This document shows, piece after piece, positions 17,077 through 25,422 of a stretch of DNA of 64,000 nucleotides (its first letter is position 1; each line of letters begins with the position of its first letter). Source of the stretch: Acidobacteriota bacterium (GTDB taxonomy: Bacteria; Acidobacteriota; Blastocatellia; UBA7656); assembly GCA_040754075.1 (NCBI GenBank), contig JBFMDH010000035.1, positions 1 to 64,000 on the forward strand. The letters are read 5' to 3'. A model generated the notes under the pieces. It was not told the DNA's origin and ran no database searches. It worked only from the letters and a program-made list of their open reading frames with translations. The position numbers and the translations under genes were made by a program.

Positions 17077-18276
17077 ATGAAAATTTTAATCGCAGATAAA
17101 TTTGAACAAAGCGGAATTGAGGCGCTGAAACAGGCGGATTTTGAAATCGCTTATGAACCCGATGCCAAAGATGATGCTTTACTGAAAGCGATTGCCGATA
17201 GCGGCGCAGATGTTTTAGTAGTTCGTTCAACGGTTGTCACTGGCGCGATGCTTGAAGCCGGACGTTTGAGCTTAGTAGTTCGCGCTGGCGCTGGCTACAA
17301 CAACATTGACGTCAAGACAGCATCGGCACGCGGCATCTATGTCGCCAACTGTCCAGGCAAAAATTCCATAGCGGTTGCCGAACTCGCCTTCGGTTTGCTT
17401 CTCGCGCTCGACCGTCATATCGTGCAAAACGCCGTCGATTTGCAAAACGGCATATGGAACAAAAAGACCTATAGCAAAGCTCGCGGTATTTACGGCGCAA
17501 CCCTTGGACTGATTGGCACAGGCAAAATCGGGCAGGAGATGATTAAACGGGCGCGGGCTTTCGGAATGCCGGTGGTGGCATGGAGTCGTTCGCTCACCGA
17601 TGAAACCGCCGAAGCTTTAGGGATTGAGCGCAAAGCGACACCTTTGGAAGTCGCGGCGGTTGCCGACATCGTCAGCGTTCACGTCGCGCTCAAAGATGAA
17701 ACCCGCAATCTGCTGAACGAAGCGTTTTTTAATGCTATGAAACCCGGTGCCTGTTTCATCAATACGGCGCGCGCCGAAGTGGTTGACCAGGAGGCTTTGG
17801 AAAAAGCTTTGAATGAAAAAAATATTTTCGCCGGACTCGATGTTTTTAAAGGCGAACCCACTGGCGGCACCGGCACGGTTGAAGACCCGATTTTCAAACA
17901 CAAAAACGTCATTGGCACGCATCACATCGGCGCGTCAACCGATCAGGCGCAACAAGCAATCGCCGATGAAACCGCGCGTATCATTCGCGAGTATCGCGAT
18001 AACGGGCGCGCGCCGAACGTGGTGAATCTCGCGAAAAAATCACCGGCTACGCATATGCTGGTGGTGCGCCATTTTGACCGTGTTGGCGTGCTTGCGGGCG
18101 TTTTCGATAGACTCAAAGAAGCGGGCATCAATGTGCAGGAGACCGAGAATATCGTTTTTGATGGAGCCGTTGCTGCTGTTGCCCGCATCCACCTTGATCA
18201 AAGCGCCGGTGAAGCGACTTTGAATTCAATTCAAGCCGACGAAAATATTATCGAAGTCAGTTTGTTGAATTTGTAG
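17077..18276 (+). CDS. serA: D-3-phosphoglycerate dehydrogenase with ACT domain
   Basis: First enzyme of serine biosynthesis, oxidising 3-phosphoglycerate with NAD. The 399-residue protein has the NAD-binding loop LGLIGTGKIGQEM (about 145-157). The catalytic arginine is in NTARAEVVDQ, the glutamate in FKGEP and the histidine in HHIGAS, all in the expected order. A C-terminal ACT domain (about 325-399, HFDRVGVLAGVFDRLKEAGI) suggests feedback control by an amino acid, as in related dehydrogenases. serC follows at 18447. The upstream 60 bases include the right arm of the heptamer cassette, which therefore lies in the serA leader. Confidence 0.93.
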   Translation: MKILIADKFEQSGIEALKQADFEIAYEPDAKDDALLKAIADSGADVLVVRSTVVTGAMLEAGRLSLVVRAGAGYNNIDVKTASARGIYVANCPGKNSIAVAELAFGLLLALDRHIVQNAVDLQNGIWNKKTYSKARGIYGATLGLIGTGKIGQEMIKRARAFGMPVVAWSRSLTDETAEALGIERKATPLEVAAVADIVSVHVALKDETRNLLNEAFFNAMKPGACFINTARAEVVDQEALEKALNEKNIFAGLDVFKGEPTGGTGTVEDPIFKHKNVIGTHHIGASTDQAQQAIADETARIIREYRDNGRAPNVVNLAKKSPATHMLVVRHFDRVGVLAGVFDRLKEAGINVQETENIVFDGAVAAVARIHLDQSAGEATLNSIQADENIIEVSLLNL

Positions 18277-18299
18277 AAAAATTGACAGCGATGCGCATC

Positions 18300-18375
18300 A
18301 GTTGAACAAGCGGTCTTTGATTGCGCTATGGCATCAATAACAACTAACGGTTAAATGAGCGGTCTTTGACCGTGA
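18300..18375. repeat. Two REP-like hairpins between serA and serC
   Basis: Hairpin A starts at 18310 (GCGGTC, TTT, GATTGC) and hairpin B at 18359 (GCGGTC, TTT, GACCGT). Both share the core of a family found at 12413, 27532-27605, 49977 and 57688. The flank TTGAACAAGCGGTC matches the reverse-strand copy at 49977-50007. They would form structures in the serA-serC message. Confidence 0.65.
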
Positions 18376-18446
18376 AACCCGATTGGTGAATTTGTTTTCC
18401 GAAAATTGATGAATTAACAGCCCAAGTTAATCAAGAGGTGAAAAAA

Positions 18447-19532
18447 ATGACAGAACGAATTTTTAATTTTTCCGCAGGTCCCGCAGTTTTACCTTTAACT
18501 GTTCTCGAAGAAGCTCAGCGCGATCTGGTGGCGCTTCCCGATGTGGGCATGTCTGTGCTGGAAATCAGTCATCGCTCGAAAACCTTTGACGCGATTATTC
18601 AAGGCGCAGAAGCCAACATTCGCCAACTCGCAAACATTCCTGAAAACTATCAGGTGTTGTTTTTGCAGGGCGGCGCGTCTTTACAATTTTCCATGCTGGC
18701 GATGAATTTTATGCCACTCGCAAACAAGGCGGATTACATCGTCACCGGCGTCTGGTCAAAGAAAGCCATTAAGGAAGCCCGGCGCGTCGGTCAGGTCAAC
18801 ATCGCGGCATCAACCGAGTCTGAAAATTTCACCCGCATCCCGACCGATGAAGAAATCAAACTCGACCCCGAAGCCGCGTATGTTCACTACACCACGAACA
18901 ACACGATTTACGGAACCGAGTGGCATCGCGCGCCTGCATCGGGCGCAGCGCCGCTCGTTGCCGATGCCTCATCCGATATTTTCAGCAAACCGATTGATGT
19001 CGCCAAACACGCGATGATTTATGCCGGAGCGCAAAAAAATCTCGCGCCTGCGGGCTTGACGCTTGCCATCGTTCGCGATGATTTGCTGGCGCGATGTTCA
19101 GATAGTTTGCCTACCATGTTGAATTACAAAACCCACGCCGATAACAAATCGCTTTACAACACGCCGCCGGTTTTCCCGATTTATATTCTTCATCTGGTTA
19201 CCAAGTGGTTGATTGCCGAAGGCGGACTCGAAGCGATGGCAAAACACAACGCAGAGAAAGCCCAAGTTTTATATGACGCGATTGATGCGACGGAATTTTA
19301 TCGCCCGCATGCAACCGCTGACAGCCGGTCATTGATGAATGTGACATTCAGACTTCCGAGCGAAGATTTGGAAAAACAGTTTGTCAGCGAGGCGACCAGA
19401 GCCGGGCTTGACGGACTCAAAGGACACCGTTCGGTTGGCGGCATACGGGCTTCGATTTATAACGCCTTCCCGAAAGCCGGGGTTGAAGCGTTGGTCAGCT
19501 TTATGAAAGAGTTTGAACGCGCCAACGGTTAA
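18447..19532 (+). CDS. serC: Phosphoserine aminotransferase
   Basis: PLP-dependent transaminase converting 3-phosphohydroxypyruvate to phosphoserine, the second step after SerA. The 361-residue protein opens IFNFSAGPAVLP, typical of SerC. It carries the pyridoxal lysine in YAGAQKNLAPAG (about 194-205) and the family segment VLFLQGGASLQF (about 70-81). The C-terminus GLKGHRSVGGIRASIYNA is conserved. ATG at 18447 has AGAGGTG upstream; a GTG 9 bases earlier is possible. No phosphoserine phosphatase gene is recognised in the window. A terminator follows. Confidence 0.94.
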   Translation: MTERIFNFSAGPAVLPLTVLEEAQRDLVALPDVGMSVLEISHRSKTFDAIIQGAEANIRQLANIPENYQVLFLQGGASLQFSMLAMNFMPLANKADYIVTGVWSKKAIKEARRVGQVNIAASTESENFTRIPTDEEIKLDPEAAYVHYTTNNTIYGTEWHRAPASGAAPLVADASSDIFSKPIDVAKHAMIYAGAQKNLAPAGLTLAIVRDDLLARCSDSLPTMLNYKTHADNKSLYNTPPVFPIYILHLVTKWLIAEGGLEAMAKHNAEKAQVLYDAIDATEFYRPHATADSRSLMNVTFRLPSEDLEKQFVSEATRAGLDGLKGHRSVGGIRASIYNAFPKAGVEALVSFMKEFERANG

Positions 19533-19576
19533 ATAAACATACTCAAAAATCTTCTCTGCAAAATCGCATTGCAAGA

Positions 19577-19611
19577 GTTGCCGGAATGCCCTGAAGAGGC
19601 ATTTCGGCAAC
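19577..19611. terminator. Bidirectional terminator between serC and the convergent secreted-protein gene
   Basis: A 14-bp stem (GTTGCCGGAATGCC with its complement, one G-T pair) with a 7-nt loop CTGAAGA, located between convergent stops at 19532 and 19633. It is followed by TGAGCATTTT on the plus strand. Confidence 0.7.
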
Positions 19612-19632
19612 TGAGCATTTTAAAACCAGGCA

Positions 19633-21060
19633 TTACTTCATAAACAACCGCCAGAGATTTTCAGGTGACCGCACACGCGCAAAAGCCCTTTCAGCATCCT
19701 TCGCAGAAGTGGCAATTGCTTGGTCAATCTTCATAGAGGTCGTCAGATACGGCGTCGCTTCACCAGGTTGATAAAAACTCTCAACCACGGTTAACGGTCG
19801 CCATATGCCTTTGCCGATGGTTACGAATTCCGAAAAATCTTTCCTGATGCGCAATTGTCCGCCGGCATCGAAAGTTTCAATACGTATCGGATGAGCTACA
19901 GGCGCTGTGCTGATGTAATAAACGGTTTTGCCAGCGCCGCCGGGAATCTGCATTTGCGGATAGGATTCGATAATTTTTACCAGATTATCGCCGACCGACT
20001 CCATCGCGTATTCGGTTTGCGGGAACAAGGTGATCCAAAAAGGTGAAGTTGCCCAACTCACCAGCGGTTTCATAAATTGGGCGTCGTAACATATGGCGCT
20101 TTTGATACCGGCGCTTGATGGCGCATAGGCATTGTAGCGATGTTGACCCCTTATGCCACTGAAAAAATTTGAACCGTCATAAGCCATATCTTCAACGATG
20201 ATTTGTGAATCGTTGTCTTCAAGGGTTCCGCTTCGTGTATCGGTTATTGAAAATCGTCCATCATGGGTGAATGCGCCTTCAAGTTGATGGACATTGCGAA
20301 CGACGCCGAGATTTCCGACTGAGCGAAAGTTATATTCAACGGTGGCGCGTAATTTTTTGATGCCTTCGACGCGCGGATGCAAGAGGTAACTCTGCGCCAA
20401 CGCCTGCGGCAGGCTTTCGAGTGCGCGGGTTTGCATAGCGTTCAACTGTTCGGCGGTTTGTTTGATTGAGGGAGGTTGTTTGGCGAGGACTTTGGCGGGA
20501 TTGCCTGAATAAAAGACAAAGTTGTCGCCACCCGTGACCACCAGGTTACTCAGTTCGCTTTCGTTAATCCGGTCAACTTCGCGAATCTGTGTGCCGGTCG
20601 CGCAAGCCTGTACGGATGCCGACCAGGTATTGACATCGCTGATTAAAGCCAACGGCTGACATTGAACCGCCGCGTTTGCCTCCTCAAGCGTTGTCGGTAA
20701 AGTGCTGGGAATTCCCGGACAGGGGTTATTCGAGGAATAAACCTTAACATTGACCTTATACCCGCGAGGATTGCAGTGTATTCCCGTCGCCGCAGGCCCA
20801 CAACTGAACGTATCATCCGAGCGCACGGTTTTGCTGTTCGGACAAGCGGACGGACTGGTGAATGTCACCCCAAGTACGGTGATGCTCCACTGTGCACATT
20901 GTTGTTCGGTCTGCGATGTGCCGGCAGCAATTTGCAAAGTTCTCGATTGGTTGTTACATGCCGGAGCCACCCCGACACTGCCGCTTTGTTGCCCTGAAAC
21001 CGCGTTTAGGCTGCCGACGATTAAGGTGAATAATAAACAACAAGCTAATAGAGTTTTCAT
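19633..21060 (-). CDS. Secreted protein of unknown function
   Basis: A 475-residue exported protein with AGGAGG before ATG. It has a clean signal peptide (MKTLLACCLLFTLIVGSLNAVSGQ). The N-terminal third is cysteine-rich (cysteines near 35, 55, 78, 92, 100, 119 and 134), suggesting disulphide bonds in the periplasm or outside. The second half is beta-rich and resembles outer-membrane lipoprotein-sorting-like barrels only loosely, for example KKLRATVEYNF...HDGRFSITDTRSGT. I do not recognise a named family. It stands alone between a terminator and a 275-base intergenic stretch. Confidence 0.65.
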   Translation of the reverse strand: MKTLLACCLLFTLIVGSLNAVSGQQSGSVGVAPACNNQSRTLQIAAGTSQTEQQCAQWSITVLGVTFTSPSACPNSKTVRSDDTFSCGPAATGIHCNPRGYKVNVKVYSSNNPCPGIPSTLPTTLEEANAAVQCQPLALISDVNTWSASVQACATGTQIREVDRINESELSNLVVTGGDNFVFYSGNPAKVLAKQPPSIKQTAEQLNAMQTRALESLPQALAQSYLLHPRVEGIKKLRATVEYNFRSVGNLGVVRNVHQLEGAFTHDGRFSITDTRSGTLEDNDSQIIVEDMAYDGSNFFSGIRGQHRYNAYAPSSAGIKSAICYDAQFMKPLVSWATSPFWITLFPQTEYAMESVGDNLVKIIESYPQMQIPGGAGKTVYYISTAPVAHPIRIETFDAGGQLRIRKDFSEFVTIGKGIWRPLTVVESFYQPGEATPYLTTSMKIDQAIATSAKDAERAFARVRSPENLWRLFMK

Positions 21061-21335
21061 GTGAAATCCTCCTGAGAATTTTGAATAGATATGGGTTCCT
21101 GTAGGTGAAGATTCAGGAATCGGAAAGGGAGATTTAACAGATGGGAGAGTTTGGCTGGCGCTCTATTGCGCACAAAGTATTCCAAATGATGCGAATGCAG
21201 AAAATGGAATACCGCGCACGACTATACGCCGGTTTACCACTGATCGTCAATCGCCGTTGCCGGAAAATAAAAAGTGTTGTTAATCAAAGTCAGATGTAGT
21301 AGAAGAGAATAGAACCTATTCAGGGAGTGAAATGG

Positions 21336-22445
21336 ATGAAAAATCCGAGTGTTAAAGGTAAAGAAATGACGACTCCCCCTAAAACCTATTCGCCGGAGCA
21401 GATTCGCGATTATCTATCAGACCTCAAAGAGTTGCTCGATTATATCGAAGAATCGCAAACCCATTACGAAGTTCTGGATGTTGATGAACTGGCAACTACA
21501 GGTGAAATCAAAATCGCTTACATGCGCGCCGCGGCTTTATTGAATCCCGGACAATTCAACCTGGAGTTGCCGCAACCCGAAGACTTGCTGCCGCGCATTG
21601 ATGAAGCTTTTGAAAGAGTATCCCTGGCATTTTCGGTGCTGGTCAACTTCACACGCCGCGCCGAATATGACGATACACTTTTTGAACGCGAATCCGATGA
21701 AGCGGCAGGTGCAGAGAACTTTGAGCATTTCGCTGCGACCGTGGAAAGCGAAATGCATCTCGCGGATATTGAAGAACGCCAGCGTGCCAACGAACGTCGC
21801 CGTCATCGCCGATTTGAACTGGCATTGCCGGTTACTGTCATGGGCTATAATCAAAATGGCGATAAATGGAACGAAATGACGCAATCGGTGGATGTCAGCG
21901 TTTCCGGCGTTTTAATGCATCTCACAACGGCTGTACAAAAAGGTCAGATTTTGAAAATCTCGATGCCGATGCCGATGACGCTTAGAAATCATGCCTTCTT
22001 TGAAAATTCCTATGAAGTTTATGCGATAGTCCGACGGATTGATGCCGGTGAACAATCGGCTAAATTCATTGGCGTGGAATTTATCGGTGAACAGCCGCCA
22101 CAGGCTTATTTTGAAAAGCCCTGGGGCATCTTTCAAACCGACACTCCGAATATGGAAGAGCGCCGACGCACCCCGCGTAAAAAAGGCAAAAAGACTTTTC
22201 GCATCGAATATTACAACAATGAATTGATATTAATTGGCAAAGAAGAAGCCGTCAGTGAAGATTTCGGATTGGGCGGCATACGCTTATGTGTGAAAGAAGC
22301 GCCCGGCACCTTTAATCTGGTGCGGGTCATCAGCGCCAGCGGAAAATTTGACAGCCTCGCGCAAGTGACCAAACGCAGTCGCGGAAAAGACGGCATCGAA
22401 CGCCTGAGCCTCGCCTTTATTCATAACAGCGAGCGGGTGAATTAA
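21336..22445 (+). CDS. DnaJ-like domain protein with two PilZ domains
   Basis: A protein of about 369 residues. Residues about 45-110 resemble a J-domain (HYEVLDVDELATTGEIKIAY...AFSVLVNFTRRAEYDD) but lack the HPD motif needed to stimulate Hsp70. A first PilZ domain begins RRRHRRFELALPVTV and continues with VDVSVSGVLMHL (about 154-195). A second begins ERRRTPRKKGKKTFRIEY with EDFGLGGIRL (about 270-315). PilZ domains commonly bind cyclic-di-GMP through the RxxxR and D/NxSxxG motifs. The first retains both; the second lacks the serine (DFGLGG). Start codon is ambiguous: ATG 21336 (GGGAG upstream) or ATG 21366. Likely a c-di-GMP responsive regulator; partner unknown. Confidence 0.75.
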   Translation: MKNPSVKGKEMTTPPKTYSPEQIRDYLSDLKELLDYIEESQTHYEVLDVDELATTGEIKIAYMRAAALLNPGQFNLELPQPEDLLPRIDEAFERVSLAFSVLVNFTRRAEYDDTLFERESDEAAGAENFEHFAATVESEMHLADIEERQRANERRRHRRFELALPVTVMGYNQNGDKWNEMTQSVDVSVSGVLMHLTTAVQKGQILKISMPMPMTLRNHAFFENSYEVYAIVRRIDAGEQSAKFIGVEFIGEQPPQAYFEKPWGIFQTDTPNMEERRRTPRKKGKKTFRIEYYNNELILIGKEEAVSEDFGLGGIRLCVKEAPGTFNLVRVISASGKFDSLAQVTKRSRGKDGIERLSLAFIHNSERVN

Positions 22446-22551
22446 CCCGGTTGATGCTCCGAAAATTTCTCCGATGAACGCCACTTAAATAACCTCCTTG
22501 AACTGAAAGCCACATCTGTCTGCCGCTCGCTTGTCCGCCCAGGCTCACCAA

Positions 22552-24465
22552 TTATTCAATCGTCACTTCAGTAAATTGTTCGCCGATGTTGCCCGCCAAA
22601 TCCGTTACGGTAAACCCAATTAGATATTTGCCTGCGGCAACATCCAGGCTTCCGACGGTAAGGTCGGTGTCCTGGGTGATATTAAAAATATCATTCGCAT
22701 CATTGGAAGCGACCAATTGGGCGTCACCGTTACGATCAATCGAAACATAGACCGGACGAATCGCATCGCCGACTTCGAGTTCGATTTCGCGCGCTTGTTT
22801 TCCGTTAAAGGCGAAGGCATAGACGAATTCGCCGACAACCTCTTGCTCATTAAAATCGAGGTAAAAATAGAGCGTCACATCACGCCATTGTCGAGTGCCG
22901 CGCAAGCGAACCTGTGCGGGAACTTCGACATAAAAGGTATCCTGCGCGTCTTCGAGTTCCTCAAAATTGGTAATCGGACAAATCAATTCTTTTTTACCAT
23001 CACTGATTGAAAACCAACTGCCGTCCCATTCTTCGCGCAAAATCCCTTTTTCATCCGGCGCGGTCGGAATCTCACCAATGATGATTTGTTCGTTGTCATT
23101 CAATTCGGCAAGCACGAAGGTTGCATCTTCGATATCGTCTGCCTTGACCTGCGCGCTGACCGTGATGACATCGTTTTGCGCGATGTCGTTATCTGTGGTT
23201 GCTACATTTTCGATTTTGGGAGCCTGAGTGTCGGGGGTTGGCAGATTTAGAAAATCCACTAAAAAGGGTGCCCATTTGCCGGTCAAGGAAAGCGGCGTAT
23301 TGAGGTAATCGCCATTTGCGGTTTGCGGGTTGTTCGGAAAATAGATGGAAAGCCCGTTGGAGCGGGGACGCGCTTCACCACTGGTCTTGTATAAAATGGC
23401 AGATTTGACGGCGGCAATGACAGCGTCTGCGGCTTTGACAGTGTCAACATCAGGTTGTTCGCGCTTGAGATTCTCGGCGTAATCAACCAGGTCGTACAAT
23501 TGCGAGCCGCCATCATCACCTTTGCCATATTCTTCCGTATGACTGCGGGCGCGCGACGTCTTTATCCAGTTATTGCGTCCGCCGGCTTTGATAAACGCTT
23601 GATTGCGAATCCCTAGATTGCTGAACGCCGTTTCCAGCGCAGAAACTTTGTCCAAATCAATAACGCTCAGCGTTGCGCCTTTGGCAATCCCATCTCTCTG
23701 GCTGTGAAGATAAAATTCGCGGAAAGCATCAACCACATATTTTCCGAGCGTCACCCCATCGATTTGCGGATTTTTAGTTAATGCCGTGATAACCGGCGTG
23801 TAGTTCCAACCATTGGCGGGTTCGACTTCTTCGGAGGCAATCATGGTTTTGCCAAACGGCGCGACCGCTTTCGCCGCTTCGAGGTTTGCCATCAAACAGG
23901 CATCAAACCCGATGAATTCAAATTTACCCGTTTGTGCGGCTACCTCTTTGAATCCGGCAGGCAATTCAGCCGATGTCAAGGAATCCCCGTCGGCGCTTCC
24001 GTCGCTGACAATACCGACCCAACCTGCGCCGTGATCGCCGAAAATCAAGCCATATTTTTTCGCGGGAAACTGCCCGGTTACGGTTTGCAGAAATTTTTTG
24101 AGCGTCGCCGGGTCGCCCATATTGACTTCGCCCCAATCGGCAAGCTCGCGCAGTTTGCCTTTTTCAATGACCATCAATTTGGCGGTCGTCCAGTTTTTCA
24201 GACCGCCGACCGGGAGATTGGTGTAACCGCGCTCATCGTCGCCTTTGACGCTGCGATCAGCCAGCACCACCAGATTGACCTGGGCAGTGCTTCCAACCGC
24301 CATGATTTCCTCCAAATCATTCAACTGTGGCGCTTCAAGATCATTGTCAGCATCCATATAAAACATCAACGTCCATTCGGCTTTGCCGCTATCTTGCGCG
24401 ACCATCAACTGCGGCAACATACAGATTGTGGCAAACAAAATGATCGCTGTTAGCTTGCTTTTCAT
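22552..24465 (-). CDS. Clostripain-type (C11) cysteine peptidase, secreted
   Basis: A 637-residue exported protease. The signal peptide is about residues 1-23 (ending LMVAQD). The C11 core begins WTLMFYMDADNDLE (about 31). It carries the catalytic His in GDHGAGW (about 143-149) and the catalytic Cys in FIGFDACLMAN (about 183-193), both in place. The remainder (about 410-637) is a beta-rich C-terminal region ending in an Ig-like segment (GKYLIGFTVTDLAGNIG). C11 enzymes cleave after basic residues and are calcium-dependent and self-processing. GGGAGAG lies before the ATG. Probably a secreted digestive or processing protease. Confidence 0.88.
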   Translation of the reverse strand: MKSKLTAIILFATICMLPQLMVAQDSGKAEWTLMFYMDADNDLEAPQLNDLEEIMAVGSTAQVNLVVLADRSVKGDDERGYTNLPVGGLKNWTTAKLMVIEKGKLRELADWGEVNMGDPATLKKFLQTVTGQFPAKKYGLIFGDHGAGWVGIVSDGSADGDSLTSAELPAGFKEVAAQTGKFEFIGFDACLMANLEAAKAVAPFGKTMIASEEVEPANGWNYTPVITALTKNPQIDGVTLGKYVVDAFREFYLHSQRDGIAKGATLSVIDLDKVSALETAFSNLGIRNQAFIKAGGRNNWIKTSRARSHTEEYGKGDDGGSQLYDLVDYAENLKREQPDVDTVKAADAVIAAVKSAILYKTSGEARPRSNGLSIYFPNNPQTANGDYLNTPLSLTGKWAPFLVDFLNLPTPDTQAPKIENVATTDNDIAQNDVITVSAQVKADDIEDATFVLAELNDNEQIIIGEIPTAPDEKGILREEWDGSWFSISDGKKELICPITNFEELEDAQDTFYVEVPAQVRLRGTRQWRDVTLYFYLDFNEQEVVGEFVYAFAFNGKQAREIELEVGDAIRPVYVSIDRNGDAQLVASNDANDIFNITQDTDLTVGSLDVAAGKYLIGFTVTDLAGNIGEQFTEVTIE

Positions 24466-24590
24466 GGCTTCTCTCCCATCCTGTCAAAATAAGGTCTAAA
24501 TGGGGAGAATGGCACGCAATCGAATTCAAGGCGGGAAACCTCTGTGTAATTGAAGTGCCATCCTCCTTTTTTGAGAATTGCAATCGGAAG

Positions 24591-25160
24591 TTAGTTGAGT
24601 TTGAACAGGCTCGGATTGTCCCTAATGATTTTCTCGGCTTTTGCCCCTAAATCATCGGCTTCTTTGACCAGTCCGCCTTCTTTTTTATTGTTGTCAGCGA
24701 TTAACTGGTCGGTTTTTTCCACATCTTTTTCAGCCAGAAAAGTTTTGACAAACCCCGCTACGGCTTTAAAGCGCTCGGCTCGTTTCTTGAATTCCTGAGC
24801 TTTCAACCCGAGATATTCTTTGAATTTATCATCAACCTTCAACTTTGAAGCCTGTTCAAATTTTGCCGCAGCCTCACTGATACTTTTTTCAGATTGTTCG
24901 CTCAGACTGACTGCCTCATCAAATTTCGCTTGGTTGTCGGTTTTGTATGTTTCGGCATCTTCGGCTTTGGTGAGGTTTTCGCCCACCAGTTCGTTGAGCA
25001 GACGATCTGCCTTGTCGCTGGATGCCCTGGATTTATCAAGGATGCCATTTGCCTCGTTGATTAATTTATTGGCTTCATCGGTTTGCCCCGAACAGGCCAC
25101 ACTCAAACATATTAAACCCAGTAAAATCGCCAACCTGATAACGCTTTTCTTGCCAGACAT
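24591..25160 (-). CDS. Coiled-coil lipoprotein
   Basis: A 189-residue predicted lipoprotein: signal peptide with lipobox LSVAC, so Cys23 would be lipidated. The mature part is strongly helical with heptad-like A/L/K/E spacing (ANKLINEANGILDKSRAS..., KAEDAETYKTDNQAKFDEAV). It is likely an elongated coiled coil anchored to a membrane. GGGGAGA precedes ATG. It lies 125 bases upstream of the clostripain-like gene on the same strand. Function unknown. Confidence 0.7.
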   Translation of the reverse strand: MSGKKSVIRLAILLGLICLSVACSGQTDEANKLINEANGILDKSRASSDKADRLLNELVGENLTKAEDAETYKTDNQAKFDEAVSLSEQSEKSISEAAAKFEQASKLKVDDKFKEYLGLKAQEFKKRAERFKAVAGFVKTFLAEKDVEKTDQLIADNNKKEGGLVKEADDLGAKAEKIIRDNPSLFKLN

Positions 25161-25422
25161 GATTTTTCTCCCCTGATTTTTTATGCGCTTAAATCCCGAT
25201 ATGAATGTCTTCTCAATTACATAAACGGATTTTGGAAATCTAAAAGGGAATTGAAGCTAAAAAATATTTGAAAGAAAAAGGTGACATCGAAAGCCGCTCT
25301 CACAGCGATGCTCAATGCCGCGATTGGCAAAATAAACTCAGTGGCAAACGGTTGAGCCGTGAGTTGGATGGAGAACTGAGCAACGCAGAAATTTTGCAGC
25401 GGTGAATTGAGCGGATTGCAGG

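Noticed and set aside
25210-25410. Possible short gene or remnant (about 45 codons without stop) upstream of the lipoprotein
   Set aside because: No start codon with ribosome binding site and no recognised family; not distinguishable from chance.
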